Notes: generated from the letters alone by a model not told the origin. Counted from the first letter of the stretch, positions 22,275 through 32,599 are shown. The stretch: DNA of 64,000 nt from Chrysaora quinquecirrha (GCA_014526335.1 JACTAT010000060.1:3422298-3486297), one strand, 5' to 3'. Numbers and translations are program-made.

Positions 22275-22475
22275 TTAGAGGAACTTTTTTTCAATCTCTT
22301 TTCCATGAAATTGATCTGTTTCCACAAGTGTCATTGATTTTAATAGGATCAAAATCCCTAACAGGGTGTCTGCTTTTACCTTTACCTCTCTTTTTGAGGT
22401 GTTCGCTACCTCAATTTTGATCTTCTGTGTTGCTCCAAGTCTAATTACACCAACAGTGGCATCTATTCCAATTCC
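22275..22475 (-). pseudogene. Unidentified coding-like remnant in duplicated flank
   Basis: The minus strand is open between stops for about 66 codons (GIGIDATVGVIRLGATQKIK, then VANTSKREVKVKA). The counterpart at 50125-50325 is also open. The composition (a beta-strand-rich stretch with VKVKA and a following LLGIL) loosely recalls the segment between protease and reverse transcriptase in retroelement polyproteins, but I do not assign a family. It has no start codon and is probably a relic. Confidence 0.3.
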
Positions 22476-23179
22476 TTAATGTCATGGTTGCAGGATGCTT
22501 GGCTCTAAAGCCATGCCGACTAATCAATTAATCCAATGTCACACCTACAAATCCATAACTTGACATTTTTCCGTATAATGATAATGTCTTTACTTGGTTA
22601 CTTGACTGGTTAAGATTTATTTGCTGTTGAAAATTATCATTCAACGTTCAATCTATTTTATATGTCACACAACTTTTCTAATTTATGAAATAATAGAAAA
22701 TTTTGTTAATTCTTAAAGATAGGAAACAAATATGAATTTTAGGCTATACGGTGTACGCTATACGGAAGGTATTTCATCTCTACTGTAATCCGTTGTGGTG
22801 CAAGCATGTTTTGCCCCTTCATGAATCGGTATTTTTGAGCATCAGTCAGTAAGTAAACTTTAAGCAATCTTCTTGATTAATGGAAAAATAAACTGGTGAA
22901 TTTGTAGCACCAAACAATCATTGCATATCTTAGATAATGAAACGAAACTTGAGATAACTGAGCTTTTTTCGATTTGCTTTAATGAGATTTCGATTACCAG
23001 CTACAACGATTTTTATCTATAATAGTGGGCCTAAAAATTCCCTATTAACCCTCACATAAAGTCGAGGAAATGAAAGGAGACTTTTCCTCTCAGACTAGCT
23101 TTTGCAGTAAAATTGTTTTTATTGACCTTAATACACCAACACTTTAAGTTGAAGTCTTTAAAGTGTTGTGTTAATTATT

Positions 23180-23710
23180 AATTAATCAGACCCCTTTCCT
23201 GACGTGCTGAAGAAAACCAATAGAGAAACAAACAATGTACATGCTGGCAATAACCAATAATATCATTCGAATGTAAAACAATCAACACTATGTACATAAT
23301 ACGGTACTTGTTACATACGGTACGCACAAGGCATTGCATACAGTACTACATTTCATTATTAACTACTATTTGTGGGCATTTGAAGCTTGATGTAACAAGA
23401 AGCCGGTTGGGGTTAGGCAAGACCCGTTAAGGGCAGCTGCCCTATGGTGGGGCGGCCCACGCCAAACCTTGTATTAAAAGGGGTGTTGTGTGCTGTCGAT
23501 AGCTAGCGATACAGAACCGATGGCATGGGTCGGTCTGTCAGGTAGAAATGCGGCAGAATCCAGATATTGTGCACGAATGATGAGAGGGGTGCCGGTGTCC
23601 CCACGAGCAAACATCCATGTCCAGATCTGGTTTAAACATGCAGATGGGGTTTAACTGAGTGGTGCACTTCTTGCCATTAATCACACTTGTTTGATTGCCA
23701 AATTTAAAGT
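23180..23710 (-). mobile_element. Diverged terminal fragment of the tyrosine-recombinase element
   Basis: The stretch shares with the 3' terminal part of the 24819-32599 units the end-like ttaatcagacccctttcc, tactacatttcatta, tgtgggcatttgaag and a 60-plus-base stretch at about 23490-23551 that looks identical. It continues to cacttcttgcca...gattgcc. An unrelated 80-bp stretch is inserted (about 23413-23485). The RNase H and recombinase genes are absent. Confidence 0.75.
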
Positions 23711-23776
23711 TTTTTTTCAAAACAACTGTGAGTAACCTGTTAATTCATTTATTTAATTTTATATTTAATTTTATAT

Positions 23777-24185
23777 TCATTTATTTAATTTATATGTAAA
23801 AAACCTTATATTGGGATCAGTGTTTAATAATATACATACATACACACATACTATTAGGCCGAAAGGAGGTGGAGAGTTGTGAGCGCGAGCCTTGTGCATC
23901 CTGGGTAGCCCATTAATCCTAGTAGGTGGGTGCAACGGGTGCCTAGTAGGTTGATAGCTCAATAGATAAATCTTATTATAAGTATCATTACCAATAACCT
24001 TATTATCATTGTATATGCGTAACCTGTGTTGTTAGGGAATGCAATATCAACAAGTTCTCCTTAGTTCATGCATTTGCTTAATTCACTTTATTCGTACAAT
24101 GTTAGCTTAAAATGAACATTGTTTGTTCGAAGCGTGTTTTTAAAATAAAACATTGTCGTTTTTCTTGTGAAATTTTTATAACCAT
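23777..24185 (-). mobile_element. Penelope-like element fragment (PLE2)
   Basis: The minus strand encodes RINGLPRMHKARAHNSPPPF then GLIV, the conserved RT block upstream of the palm (GLPKxHK...PxRPIVS-like) of Penelope-like retroelements. The upstream region to about 24185 is collinear with PLE1 at 34490-34710 (aaccttatt.tcatt, taacctgtgttgttagg, tatttgctt). No complete domain remains. Confidence 0.65.
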
Positions 24186-24189
24186 CAAT

Positions 24190-24500
24190 ATGGATGAGAC
24201 GAAGAACGTTTTAGAGAACCTGTTTGAAGTCTTTTCGCATTATACTAATGAAGAACTCCGTAAAGAATGCTCTGACAGCCTTGAAACAATTTAAACTTGG
24301 GAACTATAGCCTGTATCTCCAGTTTGATCTATTTAATAATTCATTTATGACGTGTGTTGAATCACAGATGTATCTGACCATGTTTTTGCTTCCTCGCGTC
24401 ATCTCCCTCATTTTACAATCCACTACAATTGTGATAAATGTCACAAAGGCAAATAATGTTTCTGAGAACATGTTCATCATACATCCTGTACTTCAATGAA
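24190..24500 (+). pseudogene. Two decayed GPCR N-terminal modules in tandem
   Basis: Two short modules precede the real G5 start. Each has the motif order 'tatctccagttt - aattcatttat - tctgaccat - pyrimidine tract - short Met frame' (INMDETKNVLENLF at about 24185; VTKANNVSENMF near 24440-24475). The same order occurs upstream of G6. They look like repeated duplication of the first coding exon with its acceptor. Confidence 0.5.
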
Positions 24501-24680
24501 CAGGTTCTATGTGAACATTTATCCAAAAGCTTCGAAATAACAGCTTGGGATGAGCTATATCTCCAGTTTATGTCTATCTGAGAATTCGTTTATTTAGTGC
24601 ATTGAAGCGCGGCTCAATCTGGCCATATTTTCTTTCTCGCATCATTTTATCGGAAGCAACAATGAGAGCAAAGAGCAATT

Positions 24681-24818
24681 ATGAACAAGACTAACGATAC
24701 AAATTCATTACTGACTTGCTATGGCCTGCGATCTGAGAATTTTCAAATGACCTCAGAAACGAAAGTTTCGGCGGCAGCAACTACATATGTGAGTATTACA
24801 ACATCAATAACAGCAACA
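24681..24818 (+). pseudogene. GPCR G5, 5' part, interrupted by insertion
   Basis: ATG 24681 starts MNKTNDTNSLLTCYGLRSEN, aligned with G4/G6 N-termini, through TM1's start (SAAATTYVSITTSITAT). It ends in frame at codon 46 (aca, 24816-24818). There the first base of the tyrosine-recombinase array follows. The receptor resumes at 32600 with the exact next codon found in the paralogues (ata tca aac). No receptor base is lost or duplicated. Both halves are open, so the gene was disrupted recently. Confidence 0.9.
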
Positions 24819-25403
24819 TTAATCTCCCCCCTTTCCAAAATGCAGGGAAATACAACATAGAAACAAAAATCTGCATGTAGGTAAAACCAATCAAAAAATC
24901 ACTCTGAAAGCATTACATACGGTACTACATTTCATTACATACGGTACTACATTTCATTACATACGGTACTTCATTTACTAAATACTGTGTGTGGGCATTT
25001 GAAGTGTGACGTGACAAGAAGTGAGTTGAAGTATTTTGGGTGCTGTCGATAGCTAGCGATACAGAACCGATGGCATGGGTCGGTCTGTCAGGTAGAAATG
25101 CGGCAGCAATCCAGAGTGGGTGCATGGATGATGAGAGGGGTGCCGGTGTCCCCAGGGCCAAACATCCATGTCCAGATCTGGTGAGAAATATGCAACATAT
25201 TGTTGGAAATTTATGCTGTAGACTCTAATAATGCTTGAGTTTGTTCTGGGGAGAGTGCAGTTATATTGCACTTCTTGCCACTGATCACACTTGTGTGATT
25301 GCCCCAGAACAAATAAGAATATTATGATTTTTTTTTTGGTAAGAAGAAGTTGGTTAAAGAGTGTAATGGAGGTAATTAAAGTAAACTTCATGCTTTGAGG
25401 TAA

Positions 25404-26480
25404 TTAGAATAGCAATTTTGTTGATGCTTCAATAAGAGTTTGCTCAGGGGTTCTTACATAGCGCTCATAACAGTCAGAAGCCCAGCGCCCCATTGCCTTT
25501 ATTAACCAGTTTGGGAGATTTGCTTTTGCTGCTGTTGTTGCTGCTCCTATCCGAAAGCTGTGTCCAGCATATTCCTTAGATTGAAGACCCCCCTTTTCAA
25601 GTAATTGTCGGATTTCTTTAGTGAAATTTGTCCTTCCGAGAAATTGTCCAGACTTGTAAGTGAACAGAGGGCCTGTGTTGGGGCAGTGTGGGAATAGTTT
25701 TCATTGCCACCACTGGACATAGGTGTTTGTTCGTGGCTCCAATGGTGAGCCAAATTCCTTGTCTAAATGGGTCAGTTTTGGAAGATTTGAGGTGCACTTG
25801 CATGAACTTTGGGTTAGAGAGTGAGGGCCGAAAAATTATGTCAGCAGCTGAAAGATGGCTGTCTGGATCAAAGGCATTGTCACAGGTGAACTCGCTGATC
25901 CTCAAAACCCAAAGAATGCCAAGCAGATTGCAGCCCACAGCATTTTGTTATCTACATGGCTATCATGTTGAAGCGGCTGTAAAAATTTGAAAAACATATC
26001 CAGGTGAACAGGAGTGATAGGTTTGCGAACATAATTTGATGGGCCTTGAGATCTTTTAATCCCTCTCAGGAGATATTGCAACCGCGTGAATTTATGCAAT
26101 GGTAGTTCATGGTTGTGTTTGAAGTGGAGATGCTTTACTGCTGCCAAATAGCTTTTTATGGTTGCATGTGTCGTTGTTTGAGCAAGGTAAGTTGCAAAAT
26201 AGCAAAGAATCTCTTCATTAGTTGGAAGCATGCTTCCCAGTTCATGAACGCGGAAAAGTTGGAAAAATCGCAAGAAATGCTGTTCACCTGTTGAGTAGCT
26301 CTTCTTAGTTGCTGCAGCCAAGGAATGATCGGAAAACTCCTCCTGTAGAATTTTCAGAGCCGCAAAATGCTGGTGGGTATCTGCTCTGGCACCCTGTTGG
26401 CCCCAGGGGCGAGCTGGCGGAACCGTGCAACCTGAAAGCGAGATAGAGCATCAGCGATTTCATTGGACACCCCAGGGACA
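25404..26480 (-). pseudogene. Tyrosine recombinase, unit 1, frameshifted
   Basis: Same protein as the intact copy at 28001-29080 but broken into frames 25902-26321 and 25618-25938 by single-base changes in homopolymers (ctcaaaaccc and ggaatagttttc, each one or two bases shorter than in unit 2). The catalytic Arg region, HxxR and GRW...Y blocks are all still encoded, in shifted frames. The breaks may be sequencing errors. Confidence 0.8.
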
Positions 26481-27091
26481 TGCTGGGCCCTGAAATAAAA
26501 ATTATGCTGCAAAGTGAGCAAGGTTAGGTGGCGCACAAGCTGCATTAATTTTGGACATTTAGCTTTTTTGCCATTAACAACATGAACTACAGATAAGTTA
26601 TCACATTTAAACAATACCCTTTTTGTTGTCCAGTATTTACCCCAGATAGCACAAGCTGCCACTATGGCAAATAATTCTTGCCATGCGATGGTTATATTGC
26701 CCTGACCTAGTGTTTGATGTGGCTGCCAGGCCCCTTGGAACCACTGGTTTCCGTGGATACCACCAAAACCATGTTGACCTGAAGCATCGGTATGGAGAAT
26801 CAAGTCATCCGAAGAGTCCCAATAATTATTAAGGAAAAAGGCTTTCCCATTCCATGATGTCAGAAAGAGCTGCCACATTTCTATATCTGCCCGAAACTCT
26901 TGGTTTAAGAAAATGAGTTGATGAGAGTGTTGATACCCTATTGTTAAGTTTATAATCCGTTGGAGGAAGGCCCTGCCCGGAGGGATGACCTTGCATGCAA
27001 AATTTAAGGAACCTATCAGGGACTGCAGCTCAACTAATTTTGCCGACTTTCTGGTAGTCCATTCCTGCAATTCCACCCTTAACCTGTCCAA
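26354..27091 (-). CDS. RNase H with RT connection segment, unit 1
   Basis: A 245-residue frame starts at Met (MDRLRVELQEW). Residues 18-50 (LVELQSLIGSLNFACKVIPP) are the conserved segment that follows the RT palm in DIRS/gypsy-type elements. The RNase H domain follows with all four acidic residues: D102 (TDASG), E139 (WQELFA), D164 (KCDN) and D214 (IADALSR). It would degrade the RNA strand of the hybrid during replication. The upstream RT with its catalytic Asp pair is absent. An extra base relative to units 2 and 3 breaks the frame just upstream of this start. Confidence 0.88.
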   Translation of the reverse strand: MDRLRVELQEWTTRKSAKLVELQSLIGSLNFACKVIPPGRAFLQRIINLTIGYQHSHQLIFLNQEFRADIEMWQLFLTSWNGKAFFLNNYWDSSDDLILHTDASGQHGFGGIHGNQWFQGAWQPHQTLGQGNITIAWQELFAIVAACAIWGKYWTTKRVLFKCDNLSVVHVVNGKKAKCPKLMQLVRHLTLLTLQHNFYFRAQHVPGVSNEIADALSRFQVARFRQLAPGANRVPEQIPTSILRL

Positions 27092-28000
27092 TTTATCCTG
27101 GGTGGAAAGCTTTGGGGGGCGTAGCTGGCAAATTCTGATTGGCTAGGAGCAGATCTTGCTGCGACCTCACAGCTGATTGGTTCGGTTGAACCCTTTCAGG
27201 TCCAGTTTGAAAATTGATTGGTTAGTTCAAGGACAGTGGCATGGAAAGTGTGAATGATAAATTCAAGATGATGCCTTTTAAAAATGCCAGGTATTTCCGT
27301 GTCTCTGCTGGAAATATTACAGCACCTGAGGCATTTGTGCTTGTGCAAACTTGAAGCGGCAAGATCAGAAAAAGGGGGAGATTAACCACAGTTCAGTCAA
27401 TGTCAGAACTTTAAATTAATCTCCCCCCTTTCCAAAATGCAGGGAAATACAACATAGAAACAAAAATCTGCATGTAGGTAAAACCAATCAAAAAATCACT
27501 CTGAAAGCATTACATACGGTACTACATTTCATTACATACGGTACTACATTTCATTACATACGGTACTTCATTTACTAAATACTGTGTGTGGGCATTTGAA
27601 GTGTGACGTGACAAGAAGTGAGTTGAAGTATTTTGGGTGCTGTCGATAGCTAGCGATACAGAACCGATGGCATGGGTCGGTCTGTCAGGTAGAAATGCGG
27701 CAGCAATCCAGAGTGGGTGCATGGATGATGAGAGGGGTGCCGGTGTCCCCAGGGCCAAACATCCATGTCCAGATCTGGTGAGAAATATGCAACATATTGT
27801 TGGAAATTTATGCTGTAGACTCTAATAATGCTTGAGTTTGTTCTGGGGAGAGTGCAGTTATATTGCACTTCTTGCCACTGATCACACTTGTGTGATTGCC
27901 CCAGAACAAATAAGAATATTATGATTTTTTTTTTGGTAAGAAGAAGTTGGTTAAAGAGTGTAATGGAGGTAATTAAAGTAAACTTCATGCTTTGAGGTAA

Positions 28001-29080
28001 TTAGAATAGCAATTTTGTTGATGCTTCAATAAGAGTTTGCTCAGGGGTTCTTACATAGCGCTCATAACAGTCAGAAGCCCAGCGCCCCATTGCCTTTATT
28101 AACCAGGTTGGGAGATTTGCTTTTGCTGCTGTTGTTGCTGCTCCTATCCGAAAGCTGTGTCCAGCATATTCCTTAGATTGAAGACCCCCCTTTTCAAGTA
28201 ATTGTCGGATTTCTTTAGTGAAATTTGTCCTTCCGAGAAATTGTCCAGACTTGTAAGTGAACAGAGGGCCTGTGTTGGGGCAGTGTGGGGAATAGTTTTT
28301 CATTGCCACCACTGGACATAGGTGTTTGTTCGTGGCTCCAATGGTGAGCCAAATTCCTTGTCTAAATGGGTCAGTTTTGGAAGATTTGAGGTGCACTTGC
28401 ATGAACTTTGGGTTAGAGAGTGAGGGCCGAAAAATTATGTCAGCAGCTGAAAGATGGCTGTCTGGATCAAAGGCATTTTCACAGGTGAACTCGCTGATCC
28501 TCAAAAACCCAAAGAATGCCAAGCAGATTGCAGCCCACAGCATTTTGTTATCTACATGGCTATCATGTTGAAGCGGCTGTAAAAATTTGAAAAACATATC
28601 CAGGTGAACAGGAGTGATAGGTTTGCGAACATAATTTGATGGGCCTTGAGATCTTTTAATCCCTCTCAGGAGATATTGCAACCGCGTGAATTTATGCAAT
28701 GGTAGTTCATGGTTGTGTTTGAAGTGGAGATGCTTTACTGCTGCCAAATAGCTTTTTATGGTTGCATGTGTCGTTGTTTGAGCAAGGTAAGTTGCAAAAT
28801 AGCAAAGAATCTCTTCATTAGTTGGAAGCATGCTTCCCAGTTCATGAACGCGGAAAAGTTGGAAAAATCGCAAGAAATGCTGTTCACCTGTTGAGTAGCT
28901 CTTCTTAGTTGCTGCAGCCAAGGAATGATCGGAAAACTCCTCCTGTAGAATTTTCAGAGCCGCAAAATGCTGGTGGGTATCTGCTCTGGCACCCTGTTGG
29001 CCCCAGGGCGAGCTGGCGGAACCGTGCAACCTGAAAGCGAGACAGAGCATCAGCGAGTTCATTGGACACCCCAGGGACAT
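28001..29080 (-). CDS. Tyrosine recombinase, intact (unit 2)
   Basis: A 359-residue integrase-like protein that would recombine the element's circular DNA into target sites. The N-terminal SAM-like domain spans about 55-145 (TKKSYSTGEQHFLRFF, LAAVKHLHF). The catalytic domain has R194 (LRISEFT), K235 (SKTDPFRQG), H308-x-x-R311 (GHSFRIGAA), W334 (MGRW) and the probable nucleophile Y342 (ERYVR). All active-site positions are thus present. The first about 50 residues overlap the end of RNase H in another frame, as in DIRS elements, so the true start is uncertain. Confidence 0.92.
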   Translation of the reverse strand: MSLGCPMNSLMLCLAFRLHGSASSPWGQQGARADTHQHFAALKILQEEFSDHSLAAATKKSYSTGEQHFLRFFQLFRVHELGSMLPTNEEILCYFATYLAQTTTHATIKSYLAAVKHLHFKHNHELPLHKFTRLQYLLRGIKRSQGPSNYVRKPITPVHLDMFFKFLQPLQHDSHVDNKMLWAAICLAFFGFLRISEFTCENAFDPDSHLSAADIIFRPSLSNPKFMQVHLKSSKTDPFRQGIWLTIGATNKHLCPVVAMKNYSPHCPNTGPLFTYKSGQFLGRTNFTKEIRQLLEKGGLQSKEYAGHSFRIGAATTAAKANLPTWLIKAMGRWASDCYERYVRTPEQTLIEASTKLLF

Positions 29081-29763
29081 GCTGGGCCCTGAAATAAAAA
29101 TTATGCTGCAAAGTGAGCAGGGTTAGGTGGCGCACAAGCTGCATTAATTTTGGACATTTAGCTTTTGCCATTAACAACATGAACTACAGATAAGTTATCA
29201 CATTTAAACAATACCCTTTTGTTGTCCAGTATTTACCCCAGATAGCACAAGCTGCCACTATGGCAAATAATTCTTGCCATGCGATGGTTATATTGCCCTG
29301 ACCTAGTGTTTGATGTGGCTGCCAGGCCCTTGGAACCACTGGTTTCCGTGGATACCACCAAAACCATGTTGACCTGAAGCATCGGTATGGAGAATCAAGT
29401 CATCCGAAGAGTCCCAATAATTATTAAGGAAAAGGCTTTCCCATTCCATGATGTCAGAAAGAGCTGCCACATTTCTATATCTGCCCGAAACTCTTGGTTT
29501 AAGAAAATGAGTTGATGAGAGTGTTGATACCCTATTGTTAAGTTTATAATCCGTTGGAGGAAGGCCCTGCCCGGAGGGATGACCTTGCATGCAAAATTTA
29601 AGGAACCTATCAGGGACTGCAGCTCAACTAATTTTGCCGACTTTCTGGTAGTCCATTCCTGCAATTCCACCCTTAACCTGTCCAATTTATCCTGGGTGGA
29701 AAGCTTTGGGGGCGTAGCTGGCAAATTCTGATTGGCTAGGAGCAGATCTTGCTGCGACCTCAC
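28905..29763 (-). pseudogene. RNase H with RT connection segment, unit 2, frameshifted
   Basis: Same protein as 26354-27091 in unit 1, split into three frames (29395-29763, 29303-29590, 28905-29180). The breaks coincide with one-base-shorter runs: ggaaaagg, ccaggccctt and the agcttttgcc region. The acidic residues of the active site are all still encoded. Confidence 0.8.
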
Positions 29764-30594
29764 AGCTGATTGGTTCGGTTGAACCCTTTCAGGTCCAGTT
29801 TGAAAATTGATTGGTTAGTTCAAGGACAGTGGCATGGAAAGTGTGAATGATAAATTCAAGATGATGCCTTTTAAAAATGCCAGGTATTTCCGTGTCTCTG
29901 CTGGAAATATTACAGCACCTGAGGCATTTGTGCTTGTGCAAACTTGAAGCGGCAAGATCAGAAAAAGGGGGAGATTAACCACAGTTCAGTCAATGTCAGA
30001 ACTTTAAATTAATCTCCCCCCTTTCCAAAATGCAGGGAAATACAACATAGAAACAAAAATCTGCATGTAGGTAAAACCAATCAAAAAAATCACTCTGAAA
30101 GCATTACATACGGTACTACATTTCATTACATACGGTACTACATTTCATTACATACGGTACTTCATTTACTAAATACTGTGTGTGGGCATTTGAAGTGTGA
30201 CGTGACAAGAAGTGAGTTGAAGTATTTTGGGTGCTGTCGATAGCTAGCGATACAGAACCGATGGCATGGGTCGGTCTGTCAGGTAGAAATGCGGCAGCAA
30301 TCCAGAGTGGGTGCATGGATGATGAGAGGGGTGCCGGTGTCCCCAGGGCCAAACATCCATGTCCAGATCTGGTGAGAAATATGCAACATATTGTTGGAAA
30401 TTTATGCTGTAGACTCTAATAATGCTTGAGTTTGTTCTGGGGAGAGTGCAGTTATATTGCACTTCTTGCCACTGATCACACTTGTGTGATTGCCCCAGAA
30501 CAAATAAGAATATTATGATTTTTTTTTTGGTAAGAAGAAGTTGGTTAAAGAGTGTAATGGAGGTAATTAAAGTAAACTTCATGCTTTGAGGTAA

Positions 30595-31671
30595 TTAGAA
30601 TAGCAATTTTGTTGATGCTTCAATAAGAGTTTGCTCAGGGGTTCTTACATAGCGCTCATAACAGTCAGAAGCCCAGCGCCCCATTGCCTTTATTAACCAG
30701 GTTGGGAGATTTGCTTTTGCTGCTGTTGTTGCTGCTCCTATCCGAAAGCTGTGTCCAGCATATTCCTTAGATTGAAGACCCCCCTTTTCAAGTAATTGTC
30801 GGATTTCTTTAGTGAAATTTGTCCTTCCGAGAAATTGTCCAGACTTGTAAGTGAACAGAGGGCCTGTGTTGGGGCAGTGTGGGAATAGTTTTCATTGCCA
30901 CCACTGGACATAGGTGTTTGTTCGTGGCTCCAATGGTGAGCCAAATTCCTTGTCTAAATGGGTCAGTTTTGGAAGATTTGAGGTGCACTTGCATGAACTT
31001 TGGGTTAGAGAGTGAGGGCCGAAAAATTATGTCAGCAGCTGAAAGATGGCTGTCTGGATCAAAGGCATTGTCACAGGTGAACTCGCTGATCCTCAAAACC
31101 CAAAGAATGCCAAGCAGATTGCAGCCCACAGCATTTTGTTATCTACATGGCTATCATGTTGAAGCGGCTGTAAAAATTTGAAAAACATATCCAGGTGAAC
31201 AGGAGTGATAGGTTTGCGAACATAATTTGATGGGCCTTGAGATCTTTTAATCCCTCTCAGGAGATATTGCAACCGCGTGAATTTATGCAATGGTAGCTCA
31301 TGGTTGTGTTTGAAGTGGAGATGCTTTACTGCTGCCAAATAGCTTTTTATGGTTGCATGTGTCGTTGTTTGAGCAAGGTAAGTTGCAAAATAGCAAAGAA
31401 TCTCTTCATTAGTTGGAAGCATGCTTCCCAGTTCATGAACGCGGAAAAGTTGGAAAAATCGCAAGAAATGCTGTTCACCTGTTGAGTAGCTCTTCTTAGT
31501 TGCTGCAGCCAAGGAATGATCGGAAAACTCCTCCTGTAGAATTTTCAGAGCCGCAAAATGCTGGTGGGTATCTGCTCTGGCACCCTGTTGGCCCCAGGGC
31601 GAGCTGGCGGAACCGTGCAACCTGAAAGCGAGACAGAGCATCAGCGAGTTCATTGGACACCCCAGGGACAT
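30595..31671 (-). pseudogene. Tyrosine recombinase, unit 3, frameshifted
   Basis: The N-terminal 192 residues (31093-31671) match unit 2. The frame then shifts at ctcaaaaccc, one base shorter than in unit 2, exactly as in unit 1. The C-terminal active-site blocks are encoded downstream in the other frame. Confidence 0.8.
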
Positions 31672-32355
31672 GCTGGGCCCTGAAATAAAAATTATGCTGC
31701 AAAGTGAGCAGGGTTAGGTGGCGCACAAGCTGCATTAATTTTGGACATTTAGCTTTTGCCATTAACAACATGAACTACAGATAAGTTATCACATTTAAAC
31801 AATACCCTTTTGTTGTCCAGTATTTACCCCAGATAGCACAAGCTGCCACTATGGCAAATAATTCTTGCCATGCGATGGTTATATTGCCCTGACCTAGTGT
31901 TTGATGTGGCTGCCAGGCCCTTGGAACCACTGGTTTCCGTGGATACCACCAAAACCATGTTGACCTGAAGCATCGGTATGGAGAATCAAGTCATCCGAAG
32001 AGTCCCAATAATTATTAAGGAAAAAGGCTTTCCCATTCCATGATGTCAGAAAGAGCTGCCACATTTCTATATCTGCCCGAAACTCTTGGTTTAAGAAAAT
32101 GAGTTGATGAGAGTGTTGATACCCTATTGTTAAGTTTATAATCCGTTGGAGGAAGGCCCTGCCCGGAGGGATGACCTTGCATGCAAAATTTAAGGAACCT
32201 ATCAGGGACTGCAGCTCAACTAATTTTGCCGACTTTCTGGTAGTCCATTCCTGCAATTCCACCCTTAACCTGTCCAATTTATCCTGGGTGGAAAGCTTTG
32301 GGGGCGTAGCTGGCAAATTCTGATTGGCTAGGAGCAGATCTTGCTGCGACCTCAC
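31496..32355 (-). pseudogene. RNase H with RT connection segment, unit 3, frameshifted
   Basis: The first 140 or so residues (31894-32355) are open, starting MRSQQDLLLANQNLPATPPK, and include the RT connection and the TDASG motif. The frame is then lost at ccaggccctt; the C-terminal part is at 31496-31771. Confidence 0.8.
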
Positions 32356-32599
32356 AGCTGATTGGTTCGGTTGAACCCTTTCAGGTCCAGTTTGAAAATT
32401 GATTGGTTAGTTCAAGGACAGTGGCATGGAAAGTGTGAATGATAAATTCAAGATGATGCCTTTTAAAATGCCAGGTATTTCCGTGTCTCTGCTGGAAATA
32501 TTACAGCACCTGAGGCATTTGTGCTTGTGCAAACTTGAAGCGGCAAGATCAGAAAAAGGGGGAGATTAACCACAGTTCAGTCAATGTCAGAACTTTAAA

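Larger units (their letters stand above)
21140..23130. repeat. 3' flank of G4, duplicated after G6 (48989-50970)
   Basis: Nearly 2 kb of non-coding flank aligns base for base with the G6 3' flank, with scattered substitutions and short indels (for example aagataactctagctctagg, gcgagcgaggttagcatagg, accgttttg.cagcacag). The last part (22640-23130) is also present at 6950-7430. Confidence 0.9.
24819..27415 (-). mobile_element. DIRS/Ngaro-type tyrosine-recombinase element, unit 1 of 3
   Basis: A complete 2597-bp unit whose genes read on the minus strand. Order: promoter-like region with three CCAAT boxes, the end of an RT (connection only), RNase H, tyrosine recombinase, then a non-coding tail with three 22-bp repeats (cattacatacggtactacattt) at 24911-24976. 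The left end ttaatctccccccttt is repeated inverted 30 bp inside the right end (aaaaagggggagattaa). RT-RH-YR order is known for DIRS, PAT and Ngaro elements. The RT palm is missing, so the unit is not autonomous. In this unit RNase H is open but the recombinase is frameshifted. Confidence 0.9.
27416..30008 (-). mobile_element. DIRS/Ngaro-type tyrosine-recombinase element, unit 2 of 3
   Basis: A 2593-bp head-to-tail repeat of unit 1, almost identical to it. The junction with unit 1 (about 27371-27431) forms a long inverted repeat: aaaaagggggagattaa, 30 bases, ttaatctccccccttt. In this unit the tyrosine recombinase is intact and RNase H is split by frameshifts. Confidence 0.92.
30009..32599 (-). 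mobile_element. DIRS/Ngaro-type tyrosine-recombinase element, unit 3 of 3
   Basis: A 2591-bp unit, near-identical to units 1 and 2. Its right end, ...cagaactttaaa, abuts the resumed G5 codon at 32600. Both genes in this unit carry frameshifts. Confidence 0.92.

Noticed and set aside
24925..25391. Frames of 62-112 codons repeated in each recombinase unit (24925-25161, 25040-25228, 25053-25391 and equivalents)
   Set aside because: They overlap one another on both strands in the non-coding tail of the element and contain the 22-bp repeats. I treat them as chance frames, although the conserved 60-base stretch there deserves its own check.
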